A DNA stretch of 64,000 nt from Blastocladiella emersonii ATCC 22665 (Eukaryota > Blastocladiomycota > Blastocladiomycetes > Blastocladiales > Blastocladiaceae): the NCBI GenBank assembly GCA_025594325.1, contig JANHCV010000006.1, positions 1,302,001-1,366,000 on the forward strand, in the 5' to 3' direction. Under the pieces are notes generated by a model, which saw only the letters and a list, made by a program, of their open reading frames with translations, ran no database searches and was not told the origin of the DNA. This document shows positions 9,043 to 19,470 of this stretch, in pieces (position 1 is the stretch's first letter; each line of letters opens with the position of its first letter). The translations under genes and the position numbers were made by a program.

Positions 9043-11652
9043 TCACAGCAGCAGCTCTGCACCACCACTCGGCGCCGCAGCACCACCGATCCACGCGTCG
9101 GGAACCTGTCCGGCAAAGTACACGATCCCGGCGCTCGACTTGACAGCGGCCTGGACCGTGTTCCCCATGTTCTGCGCGACCATCGCGGGCGCGGACGTGA
9201 GCGGGACCGGCGCGGTGGCCGACGCGCCGGGCGCGAGGGTGGCGACCCAGTTGGCGAGCGGCTGCGCGGGGGCGAGCCCGAGCGTGTTCTTGTTGAGCTG
9301 GATCGCAAACTCGGCGAGCGGCGCGCCCGTGTGGTTGGTGAAGGTGAGCTCCCACGCGTACCCGCCGGCGGGTGCGTTGGTGAAGGCGCCGGCGATCTCG
9401 AGGCCCTTGCCCTGGTCGCGGTCGAGCAGGGTCACCTTGGGCGTGGGCGAGCCGGCGACGGGCGAGGAGGCCGTGACGGCGGGGTTGGTCGCGAGGCCCG
9501 CGGGGAGGGCGAGGCCGAGCGAGCCCATACCGGCGAGACCCGATGCCGCGACAGGCGACGCGGCGGGCTTGGGCGGGCTGCTGGACAGGAGGTCGAGGAG
9601 GTTGGCGTTGCCGAGTGGCGGAGCGGGGGCGGGCGAGCCGACGGTCGACGTGGCCCCAGAGACGGGCGCGGCGGGGAGGTCAAAGTCGAGGTCGAGCAGA
9701 TTCCCAATCGTCTGCGGGACGGTCTGCACGGAGGGCGACGCGGCGGTACTCCCGCCAGCGGTCGCGGTCCCGCCCATGGCGGACTGCGGGTCGTCGTCCT
9801 CGTCGTCGTCGCCATCCCCATTCCCGTTGCGGCCGAGGTCCTTGGGCGACACGGCCGCGACGGGCTTGTGCCAGACGGCGGCGAGGGTGCCGAGGTTGCG
9901 GACGAGTTCGGCGAGGAGGCCGGGCGAGAGCTGCTCGGCGGGCTCGTACTCGATGGGCGGGCACGCCGTGATGACGGCCGCGATGTCGGCGTTGGACGAG
10001 AGCAGGCGCCAGTAGACAAAGGCGCGGTCGCGCAGGTCCGGGTTGTCGGAGGCGGTGGCGAGCTGGAGCACCTGCTGGACGAGGTCGCGGGCCTCGGGCC
10101 GCTTCATGAACGTCTTGATGGCCGAGGTGAGGAGCTGGAGCTGGACCTGCAGCTGCTCGTCCTTGAACGAGTCGACGAACATGGACAGGAGCGACACGGA
10201 ACCCGGGATGTGCTCGGCGTGCTCGCCAATGACCCACAGGAACGCGGCGCGGGCCTCCTCCTCGTCGAGCGACTCGAGGTTGTCGCACAGGATGGCGATG
10301 ATGTTGACGAAGCGGCCGGGGTACCGGCGCAGAATGTCCTTGGTGACGACCATGGCCTCCTGGACGACGTGGGCGACCTGGGTCTTGATGAGGTCGATGA
10401 GGGCGGCGATGCACCGGTCGGCGGCCGCGTCGATCTTGAGGGCGCAGGTGCCCATGGCGCGGATGGCCTTGCGGACAAAGGCCACGTCCACCTCGTTGGC
10501 GTACTCCTTGAGCTCGGTCAGGACCGCGTCGACGTTGGCGTCGTTGGTGAGCCGCATCATGATGTCGAGCTTCTCCATCTTGACGTACTGCGGGTCGTTG
10601 TACTTGCAGAAGAAGAGGCGGATCTCGGACGAGAGCACGTCGGGCCGCTTCTGCAGGATGATGGAGATGTTGCGCAGGGCGACGTAGGTGAGCTCGGGGC
10701 CCGAGGCGAGCAGCGAGACGAGCGGCGGCGACATTTTCTTGACGACCTGGGCCGTGAGCTCGTCGGCGCCCGTGGCACCGCGCAGGTGGTCGAGGTAGAC
10801 GAGGAGGACGCGGATGGCGGACAGCACGACGGACCCGTTGGCGTGGGAGAGGCGGGGCAGGACGCGCTCGACAATGTTGGTGGCCTCGGCGGCGTCGGCG
10901 GGCGAGTACTCGGCGAGCGACTCGAGGATGAAGATCTGGCCCCACTCGGTGCACTCGTTGAGGGCGGCGAGCAGCTTGTGCAGGATGACGGCGTTGACGA
11001 CGAAGACGGTCTGCTTGTTGCGCGGGTTCTCCTGGATCTCGCGCAGCGAGGCGACGGCGTTGGCGACGACCATGGGGTTGGGGTCGGACAGCAGGTCCTG
11101 CAGCATGGCGATGAAGCCGTTGTCGACGGTCGACTGCGGCTTGAGGTCGTACATCTTGGCGACGCACACGGCGGCCGTCTTGCGCACGTAGGGGTCCACG
11201 TCCTTGAGGGTCTTGCGCAGCGGCTCCATGAGGTAGTCGACGATGCGCTCGGCGCGCAGGCAGCCCATGGTGCGCACGGCGAGGGCGCGGATCAGCGGGT
11301 TGGCATCGTCCACGTCCTTGACGAACGAGTTGACGGCGAGGATGACGAGCTCGGGCTGCGACTTTGCGTAGTTCATGAGGTACAGGTAGACGAGCTTCTT
11401 GAGCTCGAGGTCGTCGGTCTGCATGCACTTGAGCACGTCGGCGAACAGGCCCGACACGTCCTTGCCGACCGTCATGTTGGCGATGACGCGCTTGACGGCC
11501 TCCTTGCGGCGGTCGCGGTACTCGGAGTTGAGCTCGGTCTTGAGCTCAAAGTTCTCGCCCTTGCGGATGTGGCTGGTCAGGAACTTTTGCACCTTTGGTG
11601 GGAGCGAGTTCATAGCCTGCTCGATGCGGGCGCGGGCGATGGAGGCGGCCAT
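9043..11652 (-). CDS. Clathrin adaptor beta-adaptin (AP-1/AP-2 beta)
   Basis: Large beta subunit of a clathrin adaptor complex, which binds clathrin and dileucine sorting signals at the trans-Golgi or plasma membrane. Single exon, 869 aa. The Adaptin_N trunk is strongly conserved: ANMTVGKDVSGLF, ELKKLVYLYLMNYAKSQPE, NPLIRALAVRTMG, DPYVRKTAAVCVAKMYDL, ALNECTEWGQIFILE and ELKEYANEVDVAFVRKA. A disordered hinge with clathrin-box-like NLLDLDFDL and NLLDLLSS motifs follows. The ear is short: the beta-sandwich subdomain (FAIQLNKNTLGLAP) is present, but the stop comes before the platform subdomain. The sequence does not distinguish AP-1 (Apl2) from AP-2 (Apl1). The start was chosen at the ATG just upstream of the conserved trunk; the frame is open further upstream without similarity. 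Confidence 0.93.
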   Translation of the reverse strand: MAASIARARIEQAMNSLPPKVQKFLTSHIRKGENFELKTELNSEYRDRRKEAVKRVIANMTVGKDVSGLFADVLKCMQTDDLELKKLVYLYLMNYAKSQPELVILAVNSFVKDVDDANPLIRALAVRTMGCLRAERIVDYLMEPLRKTLKDVDPYVRKTAAVCVAKMYDLKPQSTVDNGFIAMLQDLLSDPNPMVVANAVASLREIQENPRNKQTVFVVNAVILHKLLAALNECTEWGQIFILESLAEYSPADAAEATNIVERVLPRLSHANGSVVLSAIRVLLVYLDHLRGATGADELTAQVVKKMSPPLVSLLASGPELTYVALRNISIILQKRPDVLSSEIRLFFCKYNDPQYVKMEKLDIMMRLTNDANVDAVLTELKEYANEVDVAFVRKAIRAMGTCALKIDAAADRCIAALIDLIKTQVAHVVQEAMVVTKDILRRYPGRFVNIIAILCDNLESLDEEEARAAFLWVIGEHAEHIPGSVSLLSMFVDSFKDEQLQVQLQLLTSAIKTFMKRPEARDLVQQVLQLATASDNPDLRDRAFVYWRLLSSNADIAAVITACPPIEYEPAEQLSPGLLAELVRNLGTLAAVWHKPVAAVSPKDLGRNGNGDGDDDEDDDPQSAMGGTATAGGSTAASPSVQTVPQTIGNLLDLDFDLPAAPVSGATSTVGSPAPAPPLGNANLLDLLSSSPPKPAASPVAASGLAGMGSLGLALPAGLATNPAVTASSPVAGSPTPKVTLLDRDQGKGLEIAGAFTNAPAGGYAWELTFTNHTGAPLAEFAIQLNKNTLGLAPAQPLANWVATLAPGASATAPVPLTSAPAMVAQNMGNTVQAAVKSSAGIVYFAGQVPDAWIGGAAAPSGGAELLL

Positions 11653-12094
11653 CTTGGTGTCGTGGGCGCGGATCGGGTTCGAGTCGGGGTGGATCAGACG
11701 CGTCGGTGGGGGCGGTGCATAGAGTTGCGGGTCGATCGGGCGCGCGCACGAGCAGCGGTGGCGGCGGTCGCAGGGAGCGATGCGCCGAGTGGTGGAGGGG
11801 CGGGGGGGGGGGGCGACGCGTCGCTGCGTTGGGCCGTGTGAGCGGCGCGCTCTCACGCGTTCTGCGGGAGGTGCGAGGCAGCGAGCTGCTGGGAGAGGCG
11901 CTCCCGCCACGTCACCTGACGCGACCGCGGTGTGGCGCAGGGCCGCCCTGCCACCGGGCCACGTGTGGTCGCCTGGCCTGCGACGCGCTTCCCGCTCGTC
12001 GTCGCTGGTCTGCTCCCTCCCCGCTATGCCGATCGGACCGTAGCGAGTTGTCTCGGACGAGTCACCGCAACCGACTACCTGCAACGCATCCACT
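11653..12094. promoter_or_regulatory. Bidirectional promoter region beta-adaptin/DIS3
   Basis: A 442-bp gap between divergent start codons. It contains a G-run (about 11805-11813) and, at 11931, TGTGGCGCAG, a near-match to an 11-mer that recurs in other noncoding regions of this window. No coding potential was seen. Confidence 0.5.
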
Positions 12095-15000
12095 ATGTTA
12101 CGCAACAAGGCCTTCACGAAAAAGACCAAGCGCGGCGGCATCGTCAAGGTGGTCCGCGAAAACTACCTGCAGGACGACGTGTACTGCTCGTCGCAGTTCT
12201 GCACCGCGTGCCCCGAGCCCAAGCCCGTCCTGTCCACGGCCCCGCCCGCCCTCGACGGCGCCGGCCCGCACTACCTCGTCCCCGACACCAACGTGTTCCT
12301 GCACAACGTGTGTTGTCTCTCTTACACTCCATTTCCGGACTCGCACTAAATCGTAACCGCGCCACAGATCGACTTCATGGAGAACCCCGCCACCAAGGAC
12401 GTGATCGTGTGCCAGACGGTCCTCGACGAGGTCCGCCACCGCAACCTCAACACGTACAACCGCCTCAAGGCGCTGCTCGCCAACCCGGACCGCCGCTTCT
12501 ACTCGTTCGCCAACGAGCACCACCGCGCCACCTACGTCGACCGCCTCGACGCCGAGTCGCCCAACGACCGCAACGACCGCGCCATCCGCGTCGCCGCCAA
12601 GTGGTACGCCGACCACCTCGCGCAACACCCCGTTACCATCGTCATGCTGTCCGACGACCTCGGCAACCGGACTTTCGCGGCGCAGGAGAAGCTCAAGGCC
12701 ATGCGCGTCGCCCACTACGCGGCCCGTTTTTCAGCTGCGCCCGAGCTCGTCGACCTCGTCGCCGCGTCCGAGTCGACCGCCGCGCCGCCTGCGGGCAACC
12801 CGAAGTTCGCCTACGACTACCCCGAGCACCTCGCCCCGAGCACCGTCGGGTCCGCCGTCCTCGCCGGCACCCTGTACCAGGGCACCCTGCAGATCGCCGC
12901 CCACAACGCCAACGAGGCCTACATCATCGCCACGGTAAAGGCCGACGACGGGTCGCCGCTCGTCGCCGACAACAAGATCTACGTTCAGGGCCGCAAGCAC
13001 CTCAACCGCGCCATGCAGGGCGACGTGGTCGCCATCGAGCTGTTCCCGCGCAACGCGTGGATCGGCGCCGCCGACCAGGCCATCGCCGACTCGGACGACG
13101 ACGATGAAGAAGATGCGGCTGCCGCGGCTGCCGCCAAGATCGCCGCCATGAACGCGCGCCACAAATCTGCCGCTGACGCGGTCGCCGATGACGCGTCCAC
13201 GCACCTGCCGACGGGCCGCGTCGTGTCCATCATCCGCCGCAACTGGCGGTCCTACTGCGGGTCCGTCGAAAAGGCCGCCCTCAACGAGGCCGTCGGCACC
13301 TCGCAGGAGGTCCTGTTCCACCCGGTCGACCGCCGCATCCCCAAGATCCGCATGCGCACCAGCCAGGGCGTGCGGCTCGCCGGGATGCGCATCGTCGTCA
13401 CCATCGACGCGTGGGACCGCCGCTCCAAATACCCGGCCGGCCACTTCGTGCGGGTGCTCGGCCCGACCCAGGACAAGGAGACCGAGACCCAGGTGATTCT
13501 GCTCGAGCACGGCGTGCCCTACGAGCCCTTCTCGGCGGCCGTGCTCAAGGACCTCCCCGCCGAGGGCGAGGCGTGGACGTGCAGCCCCGACGAGCTCGCG
13601 CGCCGCCGCGACCTGCGCCACCTGCCCGTGTGCTCCATCGACCCGCCCGGGTGTACCGATATCGACGACGCCCTGCACGTGCGCCCGCTGCCCAACGGCA
13701 ACCTCGAGGTCGGCGTGCACATTGCGGACGTGACGCACTTTGTCAAGCCCAACACGGCCATGGACAAGGAGGCGGCCAAGCGCGGGACCACCGTGTACCT
13801 CGTCGACAAGCGCATCGACATGCTGCCCGGGCTGCTCGGGACCAACCTGTGCTCGCTGCGCAGCAACGTCGACCGGCTCGCCTTCTCGTGCCTGTGGGAG
13901 ATGACGCACGACGCCGAGATCGTCAAGGTCAAGTACGTCAAGTCCATCATCCACTCCAAGGCGTCCTTCACCTACGAGGAGGCGCAGCGGCGGATCGACG
14001 ACCCGCGGTGCACCGACGAGGTGACCGAGGGCGTGCGCAACCTCAACAAGCTCGCCAAGCAGCTCCGCGCGCGCCGCCTCGCCAACGGCGCCCTCACGCT
14101 GGCGTCGCCCGAGGTCCGGTTCCGCCTCGAGGGCGACGCCCAGGACCCCGTCGACGTCGAGCTCAAGGAGCTCAAGGACACCAACGCCCTCGTCGAGGAG
14201 TTCATGCTGCTCGCCAACGTGTCGGTCGCCGAGAAGATCTTCAACGTGTTCCCGAACACGGCCATGCTGCGGTGCCACCCGGAGCCCGCGCCCGAGAACT
14301 TTTTGCAGCTGAACCAGGCGCTCGCGCGGTTCGGGATCCAGCTCGCCACGTCCAGCTCCAAGGCGCTCAGCGACTCGCTCGACAAGGCCGTGCTCCCGCA
14401 CGACCCGTACTTCAACCAGCTCGTCCGCATCATGACGACGCGGTGCATGATGCAGGCGCAGTACTTTTGCTCGGGCGTCCAGGCGCGCGGAAAGTTCCGC
14501 CACTACGGTCTCGCCATGCCCATCTACACGCACTTCACGTCGCCGATCCGCCGGTACGCGGACGTGATCGTGCACCGGCTCCTCGCCGCGTCCATTGCCC
14601 ACGACAGCTTCGCGTACGGCCAGGAGCTGACGGACCGCGACACCCTCGACAAGCTGTCGGGCAACCTCAACCACCGCAACCGCATGGCACAGCAGGCGTC
14701 CCGGTCCTCGGTCGAGCTCTTCACCAACGTCTACTTCCGCGGCAAGGTCCTCCTCGAGCCCGCGTACATTACCCGTGTTCTCAAGAATGGCGTCGCCGCC
14801 CTGATTCCCAAGTACGGCGTCGAGGCCAACATCCCGCTTGACGGGAACGTCTGGAAGTACAACCCCGCCGACGTCAGCCTCGAGGCCACCGGGTGCGACA
14901 CGCCGCTCCGCATGTTCGGGCACGTCACGGTCCGCATCGAGGTCCTCGAGTCGACCACGGCCGCGGGGACGCAGAAGGTCGTCATGACGCTCACCGAGCC

Positions 15001-15193
15001 CGCCGTCGGCGAGTCCGCTGCAGCCGCGACCGCGGCGACGGATGCGGGAACGGTGGCGGCGGCACCCGCGTCGCCCATGGACGTTGACTCGGCCGAGACG
15101 TCGCCCAAGAGCAGCCCCGCCAAGACGGCGCGCGAGGCGCCGACCGCGGGCGCGGCGACCGGGTCCAAGGCCAAGCGCCGCCGGCAAAAGTAG
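12095..15193 (+). CDS. DIS3: Exosome catalytic subunit Dis3/Rrp44
   Basis: Processive 3'-5' exoribonuclease and endonuclease of the RNA exosome. Two exons, 12095..12307 and 12368..15193 (60-nt intron), give 1012 aa, close to yeast Rrp44 (1001 aa). The N-terminal CR3 cysteines are spaced C31-x4-C36-x2-C39, as in yeast. The PIN endonuclease follows, with Asp64 in VPDTNVFLHN right at the splice junction and further acidic residues in TVLDEVRHRN and VMLSDDLGNR. Cold-shock domains lead into the RNB domain, whose catalytic aspartates are in DPPGCTDIDDALH, and the RNB block THFTSPIRRYADVIVHRLL is intact. An S1 domain precedes a Ser/Ala-rich tail ending KAKRRRQK. All catalytic motifs look intact. Confidence 0.96.
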
Positions 15194-15457
15194 AGTTGCG
15201 ACTGTCCCGTCGTGTTGCGCGTGAATATACATACATAGTGTCCTACCACCGTCGAACGAGTGAGTGATCAGGGGTTCTGGAGTGATGGTCGGCGCGGGCG
15301 TTTCGCGGTGAGTCAACGCCTTGGACGCGTTGCGCCGCGTGCCGCGTCGCTCGTCGCTCGCGAGCAAGCTCGGCCCCTTCCCCCGGCCGCGTCCGCTCCC
15401 CTACCCCCAAACCTGAATGACGCCAGGAACGGAACACGATGCATCACCGCCGCCACC

Positions 15458-15942
15458 ATGAGCACCCGCACCATCAGCACCGCCTGTCTCCGCTACGTGT
15501 CGCAGGTCGCCGTCTTCGTCTCGAGCGCAATGCAGTCGCCGCACAACGCGCCGTGGACCGCGTCCACGTACTGCATCGTGTGCGAGGTGGTCAAGTTCAT
15601 CGCGCCAACGGGCGCCGATCTGGCCGACGTGGTGCCCATGTCCATGGCCTCGGCCATCCTCGCCGTCGTCACCCCGTTCCTCAAGCCGTCGCCGCCGCCG
15701 CTCCTCACGACGTCTCCGGGCTCATCGCGGCGATCGCGAGCATCTTCGGCGTCGTTACGACGTGGTCGCCGTCGGGGACCGAGACGGCGGGGGAGGAGAA
15801 TGTGGCCGGTGCGCCGGCGGCGCGGTCGAGCAGCAAGAGTCCGAGGCGCCCGGCGGGGTCGCGCAGCAAGAGTCCGAAACGTGCGCCGGCGGCCGTGGCG
15901 TCGCGACCCCAGCGCCGCCGGGCCGCTGGCCACGGGCATTGA
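15458..15942 (+). CDS. Small membrane protein A, possible internal frameshift
   Basis: From ATG 15458 the frame reads a short hydrophobic protein whose segment ending SAILAVVTPFLKPS (about residues 65-78) closely resembles the downstream gene at 16347. Beyond about 15700 this frame turns into Arg-rich nonsense. A second frame, shifted by one base, then carries a hydrophobic stretch (SGLIAAIASIFGVVTTW) and a Ser/Lys/Arg-rich tail with a repeated SSKSPRR / SRSKSPKR motif, ending at TGA 15940-15942. I joined the two as one gene with either a real or sequencing frameshift near 15690-15715, within a GCC-rich run, or an unrecognised intron. Family unknown; two to three transmembrane helices are likely. 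Confidence 0.4.
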
Positions 15943-16346
15943 GGTCTTGAGCGGTCGCGGGGTACCGCCGAGTGGGTGTGTGCAACGAGTACGAGCACTC
16001 CATACAAAAATTTCGTGCGAGACGAGCTGATCATGGCCGCGATCACGCATCGCGTCTCGAGAGAGTGCCCGACATCCTCCTGCCTCACGCTTCGGCTGAG
16101 GGACCTGTCGCGCGGTCAACTGTGCAGAAGGCACACCAGTTTGCGAAAAGAGAGCTGCTCAAGCTCGGCGGACGAGAGTGGTGATCGAGGCGAGGGATGA
16201 GTTCATGGGTGCGTCGCGTCGCGTCGCGTCGCGTCGCGTTGCGCCACAGGCCAGCGTCCGCCGCTTCTCCCCTTGCCCTCGCGCGGATGCAGATACGATC
16301 CCGACGCATCGATGCTGCACGCATCGAACCGCCACGCATCGGCACC
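15943..16346. other. Intergenic between the two small membrane-protein genes
   Basis: About 400 bp with no convincing gene. It includes the pentanucleotide repeat at 16211-16240 and, right after it, GTTGCGCCACA (16238-16248), the reverse complement of an 11-mer found in other noncoding stretches. Confidence 0.5.
16211..16240. repeat. Tandem pentanucleotide repeat (GCGTC)6
   Basis: Six consecutive GCGTC units, the last one GCGTT, lie 106 bp upstream of the second small membrane-protein gene. Confidence 0.9.
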
Positions 16347-16586
16347 ATGGCCCTCAAGTACTGGGCCTGCACCGCCGCCATCCTCGCCGTCGTTGGCTCG
16401 AACCCGCTCCTCCTCAATTCGCTCACGGCCGCGGTGCTCGGCGGCCTGTGTGTGCTGGACATGCTGCTGGCGCCGGACGTTACGCTCCCCCTTGTGCCGC
16501 CGTTATACATGACCTCGGCGATCCTGGCCGTCGTGGTCCCGTACTTTTCGCCGTCGCGCCGTACGCTTATGGCCGCGCGCCGCTGA
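16347..16586 (+). CDS. Small membrane protein B (paralogue of A)
   Basis: A 79-aa single-exon frame in good start context (GGCACCATGG). The sequence is nearly all hydrophobic: an N-terminal helix (ACTAAILAVVGSNPLLL), a middle helix (LTAAVLGGLCVLDMLLA) and a third (YMTSAILAVVVPYF), then a short basic tail. The third helix matches gene A, with SAILAVV.P and a following SPS or KPS. That suggests a tandem duplication. I do not recognise the family, and the length makes the call uncertain. The paralogy and the clean start and stop argue that it is real. Confidence 0.5.
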   Translation: MALKYWACTAAILAVVGSNPLLLNSLTAAVLGGLCVLDMLLAPDVTLPLVPPLYMTSAILAVVVPYFSPSRRTLMAARR

Positions 16587-16629
16587 ATGTGCCGCGCGAG
16601 AGAGATACTTTGACCCACATGTATCCTAT

Positions 16630-17829
16630 TCAGACCCACGCATACCGCTCGTTCCCGAGCCACACCACCTCCCTCTCCAGCTCCTCGACGACCTTGCCGT
16701 CGCGCCACATCATGAGCGAGCTGAGACTCTGCTCGCGCGGCTCGACGCGCCACCCGGCGGGCAGCCCCGCCACGTCCTGGCCGTCACTCAGGTACGCGAC
16801 GACCTTGGCGAGATCGAACGCCTTGGCCTCAAGCGCGGCCGCCGCGAGCAGCGCATCCCGCGCCCCCGCCGACGCCGCGCGCCAGTGCAGCAGGTACAGG
16901 CACTTGTTGTGCGGCGCGTGGTGCCACACGACGAAGCTGCCAGCGCCAGCGCGCGCACCCTGCGATGTCGGCGCCGCGGGCGTCCCCGGCTGCCGGTAGT
17001 AGAAGGCAGCGCGCTGGTAGAACCAGTCGTGTACGCCGGGCGTCAGCGGCATCGAGAAGAGCGTGCGCGCGTCGGCGGCGGGCGTGGATGAGGGAGGGTA
17101 CAGGGCGGGAACGAGGAGGGTGTCGACATCGGCGCGCGAGAGCAGCGTCACGCCGGTCGGGACGGTCGACGGCGCAGTGGCCGCTGCGTCGCACACGAGC
17201 GACGTCGACGGGAGGATCTTCCAGCCGAGGCGCGCGTCTACAGGCGGGCAAGAGTCAGCACAGAGCGAATGCAGCGAGCCTGGCGGGCGGAACGTACAGT
17301 AGTCGGGCCCGATATCCGAGTACAGGTTCGACAGCCCGACCTCGGGCGCCGTCTTGATGAGCTCGGCGCGCAGCTTCTTCATCATGACGGTCGCGTAGCC
17401 CTTGCCGCGCAGGTCCTTGCTGACGAACACGGACCCAATGCTCCACACGGGCACGTCGCGGTCGCCGAGCCGGCCGGGGCGGCGGAACGACTCGCACGCG
17501 GCGAGGATCGGGAGGTCCTCGGGCACCTCGACGTGCGCGTGAATCCGGCCCGTCGCCGCGTCCGCGTACTTTGCGGCGGCCGCCGCCGTCGTCAGGATCC
17601 ACGACACGTGGCCCGACCGGGTGAACTCGGACGACTGCAGCGCATCCTCGCGCTCCAGGTACTGCGGGACCGTCAGGCCCTTGCCCCACTCGGCGTAGCT
17701 ACACAGCGACGGGTGAGCCGTCGCAACGGGGCGGCGGAGTCGAGGGTGACTTTACTTGATGCGCGTCGCGGCGTAGTGCACGGCGCGGTTCGCCTGCAGA
17801 AGAACGAGCTCGGTCGCGGCAGTTGTCAT
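16630..17829 (-). CDS. LYC1-like GNAT N-acetyltransferase
   Basis: Three exons, 17756..17829, 17298..17698 and 16630..17237 (introns of 57 and 60 nt), give 360 aa. The N-terminal two thirds is a GNAT fold: acetyl-CoA loop VSKDLRGKGYATVMMKK (R/QxxGxG/A type) and, across the second junction, DYYARLGWK, the classical GNAT motif B. The C-terminal part (HDWFYQRAAFYY, FVVWHHAPHNKCLYLLHW, NERYAWV) resembles the lysine N-acetyltransferase LYC1 family of fungi. Yarrowia Lyc1 acetylates lysine, but the substrate here is an inference. The start ATG at 17829 gives MTTAATELVLLQAN and a short exon that splices in frame into YAEWGKGLTVPQY. Confidence 0.8.
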
Positions 17830-19332
17830 TGCAAGTAGTCTAATGATGATTGTTGGGGAGGGAGAGAAAGGACCGCGCGCGAAGCCGCGGCCTATTTGTA
17901 CCGGCGGCTGAGAACCCTGGGCTAGAGCTAGAGGGCCGGCCGTTCATCCGACCTCTCAGACGGCCGCGAATCAGGTCGCGAATGCATTCGAAAGACGAAG
18001 GCCGACACTGAACTAATGTCGGGGAGGCCGCCAGAGTCCGCTTAGGGCTCAAATCTTCGTCAAACGAGGTGCTTCCCGCCGAAGCCTGTTACGCGGCACC
18101 ATCCGCCTTGCCAGTCAACTGCAGGCTGTTAGACCCCCGTGCGTCACCCGGCGACTGGTCGCCATGCATTTCGTCGCGCAAAGCGAACAGTGCCGCGGCG
18201 GGACAGGCGGCGGGAGGCGAAAAAGCCCACGGAAACCGCTCACGTGCTCGAGGCGGTGTGGCGCAACGCGTCCATCGTCGCGGAATCTGGGGGCAACTTG
18301 GCGCTCGCGTGCAATCGTTGCAATTGTTGAGCAAAAGGATGTGCACTGAAACTTTAATCGTGAGGTATTCCACGCCCGAAGGGTACCCTGCTGGACGAGG
18401 GGAACCCGGCTGGAAGGCGTTCAGCGGTAATCCGCTTTTTGTACTCGCTGGCCGAAGAATGTGGACGGAAGCTACAGGATGCCGGACTCGCCATCGAGCT
18501 GGACCTCACCCCTCGTTATGGACGCGATTTCTCCAATAACTGAACGTCCGGTTCAATGTCGTTTGGACTTTGAGACACCGTGGCCAACTCGCCAAGCACA
18601 AATGTTAAGCACGGGTCAAGAACTTATTTCAACCTTATCAACTGCACAAACGCGACAACGAGATACACGACAAACGAAAGCAGGAAGGGTCTCTACACAA
18701 ATACGTTGTGTTACATCGCTTACTCTATATGTAATTAAGACCTTGAGCTTCGCACTCCAGAGACGACGCACCATCTTGCGTGAACGGCGAAGCAGGTCGC
18801 GACTACGATGAGGAGCAGCGACAGGCAGTGGGGCCACAGGCGAGGCACCCATCACGACAACAGCCACGGACCTTTTGTCCAGCGCGATTGGAAGCTGCAC
18901 TGCACACTCGTCGCTCCATTTGGCATCATCCTTGTGCGGTTGCCAAGGAGACGCGCTGCGCGCTGAGAATTTCGTTCGTGGTCAGGGTAGGTCTCGCTCG
19001 AGCGCGGGTCTTGAGTGGTTTGAGCACTCTGGCCGTTGTTGGATGTTGGAAGCTTTCCGGTTTTTGGCAACTTGACGCGCATATTTTCACGCTGTGGGTG
19101 AGCGGGTGATTTATTAGGGAAGCTGCAAGTCAAAGCGAGCAGGGACTGCACAGTGCTGATGGCAACGCTGAGGTTGACGGACTTGACTGTTGGCTGTTGA
19201 AGGGGAGAAGGGTGGCCCTTCAAGAGGCGGCTGGTTTTTACGCGAGCTCGTGTTACTCTGGGCACGTGCTGAAGAGCGCCGCGGGGGAAACGGTGTTCTA
19301 GGCAGGAAGCCCGTGTACGTAGACCGGTACAA

Positions 19333-19455
19333 CTAGTGATAACGCAACGTGAGCTTCGATTACAGCGGAATGAGGGGAACAAAACGAGGGGGAAACAAGA
19401 GGGAAAGGAAAGGTAAAGGGGCCGCACTAACCTAGTGATAACGGAACGTGAGCTT
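19333..19455. repeat. Direct repeat pair, 24 bp, 99 bp apart
   Basis: CTAGTGATAACG-N-AACGTGAGCTT occurs at 19333-19356 and again at 19432-19455, with one internal difference. The spacing is 99 bp and both copies lie in the gene-poor island. Confidence 0.85.
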
Positions 19456-19470
19456 AAAGAGAGCTCACGT
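19446..19470. repeat. Hairpin-forming inverted repeat
   Basis: ACGTGAGCT (19446-19454), a 7-nt loop and AGCTCACGT (19462-19470) form a perfect 9-bp stem. It overlaps the second copy of the direct repeat. It could be a protein-binding palindrome or an RNA stem. Confidence 0.7.

Noticed and set aside
8839-11841. Long plus-strand frame opposite beta-adaptin, about 1000 codons
   Set aside because: Same GC-bias effect; the minus-strand adaptin is unmistakable, and the plus-strand translation has low-complexity composition.
12731-15367. Long minus-strand frame opposite DIS3
   Set aside because: Shadow frame; the plus strand encodes complete PIN, RNB and S1 domains.
18852-19427. Minus-strand frame of about 190 codons in the gene-poor island
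   Set aside because: The translation is a mixture without domain, hydrophobic pattern or codon bias matching the neighbouring genes.
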